From: Epinephelus fuscoguttatus
Taxonomy: Eukaryota; Chordata; Actinopteri; Perciformes; Serranidae
Assembly (NCBI RefSeq): GCF_011397635.1
Contig: NC_064770.1
Span: 34,124,598 to 34,188,597 of the forward strand
DNA: 64,000 bases
Reading direction: 5' to 3'
The notes below the pieces were generated by a model. The model was given only the letters and a program-made list of their open reading frames with translations. It made no database searches and was not told the DNA's origin. This document shows positions 59,972 through 64,000 of this stretch, in pieces. Positions within the stretch are counted from its first letter, which is position 1. Every line of letters starts with the position of its first letter. Position numbers and translations under genes: made by a program.

Positions 59972-60892
59972 TTAAAGGGAAATTTCGGTTTATTTCAACC
60001 TGTCTCCTATCGTCCTAAATTTGTTTCAAGTGACTAGTGACATAAAAATAATAGTTAGCATGTTAGCCGTTAGCCTAGATACAGCCGGGGCGCATAGTAG
60101 CGTCAGACCTGTTAAAACGTAAGTGAACGGGCAACCTTCAAGTGCAAAGTTAGTCCACTAAACAAGCTTTTTTTCCACAAAGACCGCCTCATATCGTTAG
60201 GATAAATGTCAGAGAACATATAGAAAACAACATTGGGCACTGGGGCACAGCATTCACAGGTACACCACCAATCTCCAGAGCTACGCAGCCTTCCAGCAGC
60301 CATTCCTCCTCTCTCGTCCTCTACCTGTTGCGCCTCTCTCTCTCCTCCTCGTTCTTCAATTTCACGAAGCTCTTCTTCAGTGTATTCTGGCTCAAATAAA
60401 TAAGGGCGGCCATCAAACTCTGCAAAATCAAATTCCTCCTCCACAAAGTCGAAGTCTGGCAAAAAGTCAGCCATTATTCTATAAATGAATGAACTTTTCA
60501 GGCTACTGTCCGGTTCTGCCTTCCAGCTATTGCTGCTTGTTCTCGCGAGATTTTAGCTGCATTTTGGAAAGCAGAGCTAAATGGTAAACAAACATGGCAG
60601 CACACCGGTAAGGTAAGACAACACGTTTACATGTCGTTTTCTATATGTTCTCTGACATTTATCCTAACGATATGAAGCAGTCTTTGTGGAAAAAAAGCTT
60701 GTTTAGTGGACTAACTTTGCACTTGAAGGTTGCCCGTTCACTTACGTTTTAACAGGTCTGATGCTACTATGCGTCCCGGCTGTAACTAGGCTAACGGCTA
60801 ACATGCTAACTATTATTTTTATGTTACTAGTTACTTGAAACAAATTTAGGACGACAGGAGACAGGTTGAAATAAAGCGAAATTTCCCTTTAA
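59972..60892. mobile_element. TTAA-flanked element with about 255-bp inverted repeats and acidic zinc-domain ORF
   Basis: TTAA at 59972-59975 and 60889-60892. The arms run AGGGAAATTTCGGTTTATTT inward to about 60228, and inverted from 60888 to about 60635. Only about ten mismatches were seen over about 255 bases, so this looks like the youngest of the long-arm elements here. The centre holds a minus-strand ORF (60112-60474). Arms carry repeated GTTAGCATGTTAGCCGTTAG words. Confidence 0.85.
60112..60474 (-). CDS. Transposon-borne acidic ORF with P2X7-tail-like Cys cluster (truncated)
   Basis: 120 codons with ATG start and stop. Residues 1-20 are acidic and Phe-rich, then PYLFEPEYTEEELREIEERG (24-43), a charged linker, and W-W-C-T-C-E-C-C (69-76) followed by APVP. 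The W-C-x-C-x-x-C pattern after this kind of N-terminus resembles the zinc-binding C-terminal (ballast) domain of P2X7 receptors and the many transposon-linked fish proteins that share it. The remaining cysteines are missing. From about residue 83 the frame is encoded by the left inverted repeat, so the domain has been cut by an internal deletion. It probably marks the first exon of the parent element's protein. Confidence 0.55.
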   Translation of the reverse strand: MADFLPDFDFVEEEFDFAEFDGRPYLFEPEYTEEELREIEERGGEREAQQVEDERGGMAAGRLRSSGDWWCTCECCAPVPNVVFYMFSDIYPNDMRRSLWKKSLFSGLTLHLKVARSLTF

Positions 60893-62744
60893 ATGAGATA
60901 TTTTGCAGATAATATTTGTGTAAATTAAAAAGTATCCACCTTATTCCCGAGTCAGCTACTGTAAGAATGTTTATGGGTGCAACTTTTGGACAGAGAGAGG
61001 AAGTGGCAGCAAACTATTTAATCACATTGACTGTCTATGATTTGGTCTTGTGACAAATCTTGGTGACTAACCAACAACAGTGATTCTTTTCTAAAGTAAT
61101 TCATCTTTAATATAGCAAACACTATTACATAACATTAAATTAGCATTTCTTAAATGTCCCTTAGGAGCTCTGGTACCTGCTGTGCTGTCCACATCTGTAA
61201 CATTACTACCAACCAGACTAAGCTAAATATTTGGCTTCAACAGCAACATGGGTGTTGAACATGCATCCAAAACAAACAGTGGTTGTTCCTGTAACCAGCA
61301 GTACAGTTTTCGTCACCTACCTACAGAGAGGAATAGGTTGCCACCCATTCTGTATAACCTTGATACTGGATCGTTCTGTATTGAAAAATAAAATGCACTT
61401 TTCCATACTGAACCAATACGGGATGTGGTTTGTCCCATATTTTCGTTCACACCCTACTCTAATGCATCCACTACATTTTTACAGGATTGAAATGACTAAT
61501 AAAATCAAATCATGAATAAATAATAAAATGAAAAGAGTTTGGAGAGCGGAGAAGTCAGAATTTGTGGAGGAGAATGACGCCTGGAATGACAGGTCTGTCA
61601 CTCAATGTCAGTACATGATATCCCTGTATTCCTGGCTGTCTGATTTCATTCTCAACCTACATTAGAGATTGCCCATTGTAAAATGAAGTCAGCAACATAT
61701 CTTGAACTGTGTTTAACGTTGGTCTTCTGAGCTCAGAATGTGTTACTAATTTGCCAAACTTCTTTCATATCATATAATATGAAAGCCTGAAGTTGTTTAT
61801 TTAAGTTCCTTCTATTACTGATATTACTGAAGTCTGCTGCTAAATTCAGCGTTAGTTATAAAAATGTATGAACTGTGTTGTTAAGGTCTATGAATGGCGC
61901 GTTAGCTGGGAAACATCACCTTTATTCTCTTTACATGGAGCTTAAATTGATACATCATTATGTTCAATGTTCACTGAACGAGTTAGTGTTAGTGTCTGTT
62001 TATGAGTCGTGGCAAATCAAACAAGATCTTCTAGAAGGAGTAGATGTTTACCGTAAAATAGTTCAAACTCAAATTTAACAACACATAAACAAAGCAGGGT
62101 AAGCTAATCGTTCAAAGGAAAACCAGTGCTTTGAGATGTTATTCCATCATAGATGCAACAGGTGACGTCTACCACGTTTTATTTTCAGTTGCTCTAAGAA
62201 AAAGGACTAGCATACCGTGAGCATACCGTTACCATTGGAAAACACCAGTTCCAGTTCATCACCGGAAGTCGCGCCCATAATTCACGCAAGGCATCATGGG
62301 GGCTGGGAATAAGGTGGATAAGAACCTTAGTGATCCAGACTAAGAACAAGGTGCAGCTAATTTAGATTTTTTTTGCAAAATATGTGCATATAATTAAATG
62401 ATTCAACAACCAAACAGAGCTGCCTGGTTTCAGGAGTGGGAGGACAATTATCTTTAGCTGGATTTATCAGTGTGAGATCTGAAGGTTAACAAGGATTAGA
62501 GCAAATGTGTCCACTTCAGCTCTCAATGTTTCATTCCTGATGCTCTTAACAGTTAAAAAATTCTATTCACTGCATCATCTATAGAAATATTATCCTCAAA
62601 AACTTGATTATTTATCAGGGCAGGTGCCAAATTCTCTAATCATATGAACTGAAATTTTGTTTTATTGTAAATATGTCATACGATTCTGGACTTTCACAAT
62701 AACACTCAAACTAATCGCCAGAATAATGTTTATAATCTAATGTG
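60893..62744. other. No gene recognised
   Basis: AT-rich. Short open frames have no family resemblance. CACCGGAAGTCGCG with AAGGCATCATGGGGG (62261-62302) is CpG-containing and could be a promoter fragment or part of a repeat. Confidence 0.4.
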
Positions 62745-62746
62745 TT

Positions 62747-62880
62747 TTAAAATACCCAGTTTTGATGGCACAATCACAGCTGGAAATGGCGCATATGTCT
62801 TGCTAGTAAACACGCAGATTTGTTGTTCGTTGGTCTCAAACAGTCATCTGCAGCGTGGCAGCTGTCTCACCATCCACCAC
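62747..62880. repeat. Single-unit copy of the element at 23272-24063
   Basis: AAAATACCCAGTTTTGATGG, CACAATC.CAGCTGGAAATGG and TCTCAAACAGTCATCTGCA match the left edge, one unit and the right edge of the minisatellite-bearing element, without expansion. Confidence 0.7.
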
Positions 62881-63409
62881 TGTATGAAACATACAAATGT
62901 ATCTGTGGTTTGCAGAAATGTATGATGCAGATATTTTCTTCTGGCCACTCATCTGTTGTGCCCAGCACCGACCTCCTCGTCAGAGCTTGATAAAACAGTT
63001 GTTTACATATCTGTCTGTGTTGTTCCTGTTTCTGAGGTTATGTATTTACATGGAAGGTGAAAAGACTTTCCCCCCTGTCACAACAAACAGGAAGCCACCA
63101 CATTTAGGTAGATTTTTTTCCTGTTGAAGCAGCTGTGAGCAAAACAGATCTTCACCACAAAACCTCAGAATGTTTTTCTTTGGAGTTTTATAAATGCAGC
63201 CATAGAGCGCTGCAGGGATGACCTTTGTTTGTGGGCTGACGCAGAAGCTAACATCATCCTGGTTCACTCATCGAAAAGGCTGTGGGATTTTTCCATTGGA
63301 TTTAACATTAATGACACTTACATGTTTTGTTCAGCAAGATAATCTTGACAAATTAACACCACTTTGTGATTTTTAAAGCATAAATGCAATCACCAGAAGT
63401 ACAAAGCTA

Positions 63410-63545
63410 ACAGTAGCCTATAAACAAACTTCACTAAGGTTGCATGACTTAACATTACTCCCACAAAAAGGCTGTAAAGCTGTGCTCAGCATGATGACGT
63501 TCTGTAGTCTCATTTAGAGACTTGTTAGCAGCCGCCATTTTTACA
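63410..63545 (-). repeat. Dispersed repeat, inverted partial copy of 40060 family
   Basis: AGCCTATAAACAAACTTCAC and GTAGTCTCATTTAGAGACTTGT are the inverse of the second part of the 40060/42300 repeats. Confidence 0.5.
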
Positions 63546-64000
63546 ACATACAGACGCTTCAATGTTCATGAGTGGAGTATTAACTGATGTATCTTATGTC
63601 GCAGAACCAAACGTGGAAATCCCTCGAGCTTGTGTTAACCACAGGCCAACAAAAACCCACTGACTCTGAGAAATGCTAACTCATTTCCTGGTTTTAGGAC
63701 TCATTCCTGGTGGAGTCTGTTGCACCAGGCTTTGAAGTCAAGTTTCGTCAAGGCCAAACAGTAGCACCACAGGGTTCGTCATGTGATGCCATTGGGCCCA
63801 AAAAGACTTTTTCCCATAGACTGACAATGGAAAAGACGCATCTACAAATCAGTATACACATTTTTTTTAGTGTCACAACCCCTCCTGAAATGTCTCGTTC
63901 CACTATCAACCGTTAATCCATTTGGACTGCTAACATTTCTAAAGTCTAAAGAGCGCCAAGATTATTTTATTCCTAGTCAAGTTAGCAGAGTGCTAAACTG
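63546..64000. other. No gene recognised at right edge
   Basis: A possible repeat at 63700-63850 (TTTGAAGTCAAGTTTCG, GGGCCCAAAAAGACTTTTTC). An open 68-codon frame there has no recognisable domain. Confidence 0.4.

Overview
The window is vertebrate nuclear DNA and almost certainly from a ray-finned (teleost) fish. It has GT-AG introns, long (CA)n/(GT)n tracts, a tRNA-derived SINE, non-LTR retrotransposon fragments, a Tc1/mariner relic, hAT-like, Harbinger-like and TTAA-flanked DNA elements, and two genes recognisable as orthologues of vertebrate genes. Coding sequence is about 3% of the window. Nothing bacterial or viral was recognised. The species cannot be named from the sequence.

Layout: (1) 1-1345 is an AT-rich degenerate minisatellite. 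(2) 1390-5470, minus strand, is a complete four-exon gene for mitochondrial ATP synthase subunit f (atp5mf, formerly atp5j2; 89 aa), from a CpG-containing promoter at about 5.4 kb to a poly(A) signal at 1390. (3) 5.8-25 kb is intergenic and repeat-rich. It holds a Tc1 relic, a non-LTR retrotransposon nested in a DNA element with a visible 10-bp target-site duplication, a second copy of that retrotransposon, a Harbinger-like element nested in a TTAA element, a 57-bp-period minisatellite and many microsatellites. No host gene was found there. (4) 25.1-52.7 kb, plus strand, is a complete slc29a4 (plasma membrane monoamine transporter, PMAT/ENT4): one inferred non-coding exon and ten coding exons giving 546 aa. 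Its introns hold most of the structurally interesting transposons. (5) 52.7-64 kb is again repeat-rich. It includes a 190-codon open exon-like segment on the minus strand with a signal-peptide-like start (55123-55692), an L2-like LINE 3' end and a well-preserved long-inverted-repeat element.

The two genes face opposite ways, with about 20 kb between their promoters. They are not functionally linked: atp5mf is a small housekeeping subunit of the Fo sector of complex V, while slc29a4 is a regulated organic-cation and nucleoside carrier.

The most unusual content is a group of TTAA-flanked elements (12868, 26522, 27265, 45511, 48597, 59972) whose ends look related. Three of them carry the start of different zinc-domain proteins: one a THAP-like domain, two an acidic N-terminus related to each other, followed in one copy by a P2X7-tail-like Cys cluster. 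Also notable are a 22-residue low-complexity insertion in the PMAT N-terminus made by a coding minisatellite, and the 55.1-55.7 kb candidate secreted-protein exon, which I could not identify.
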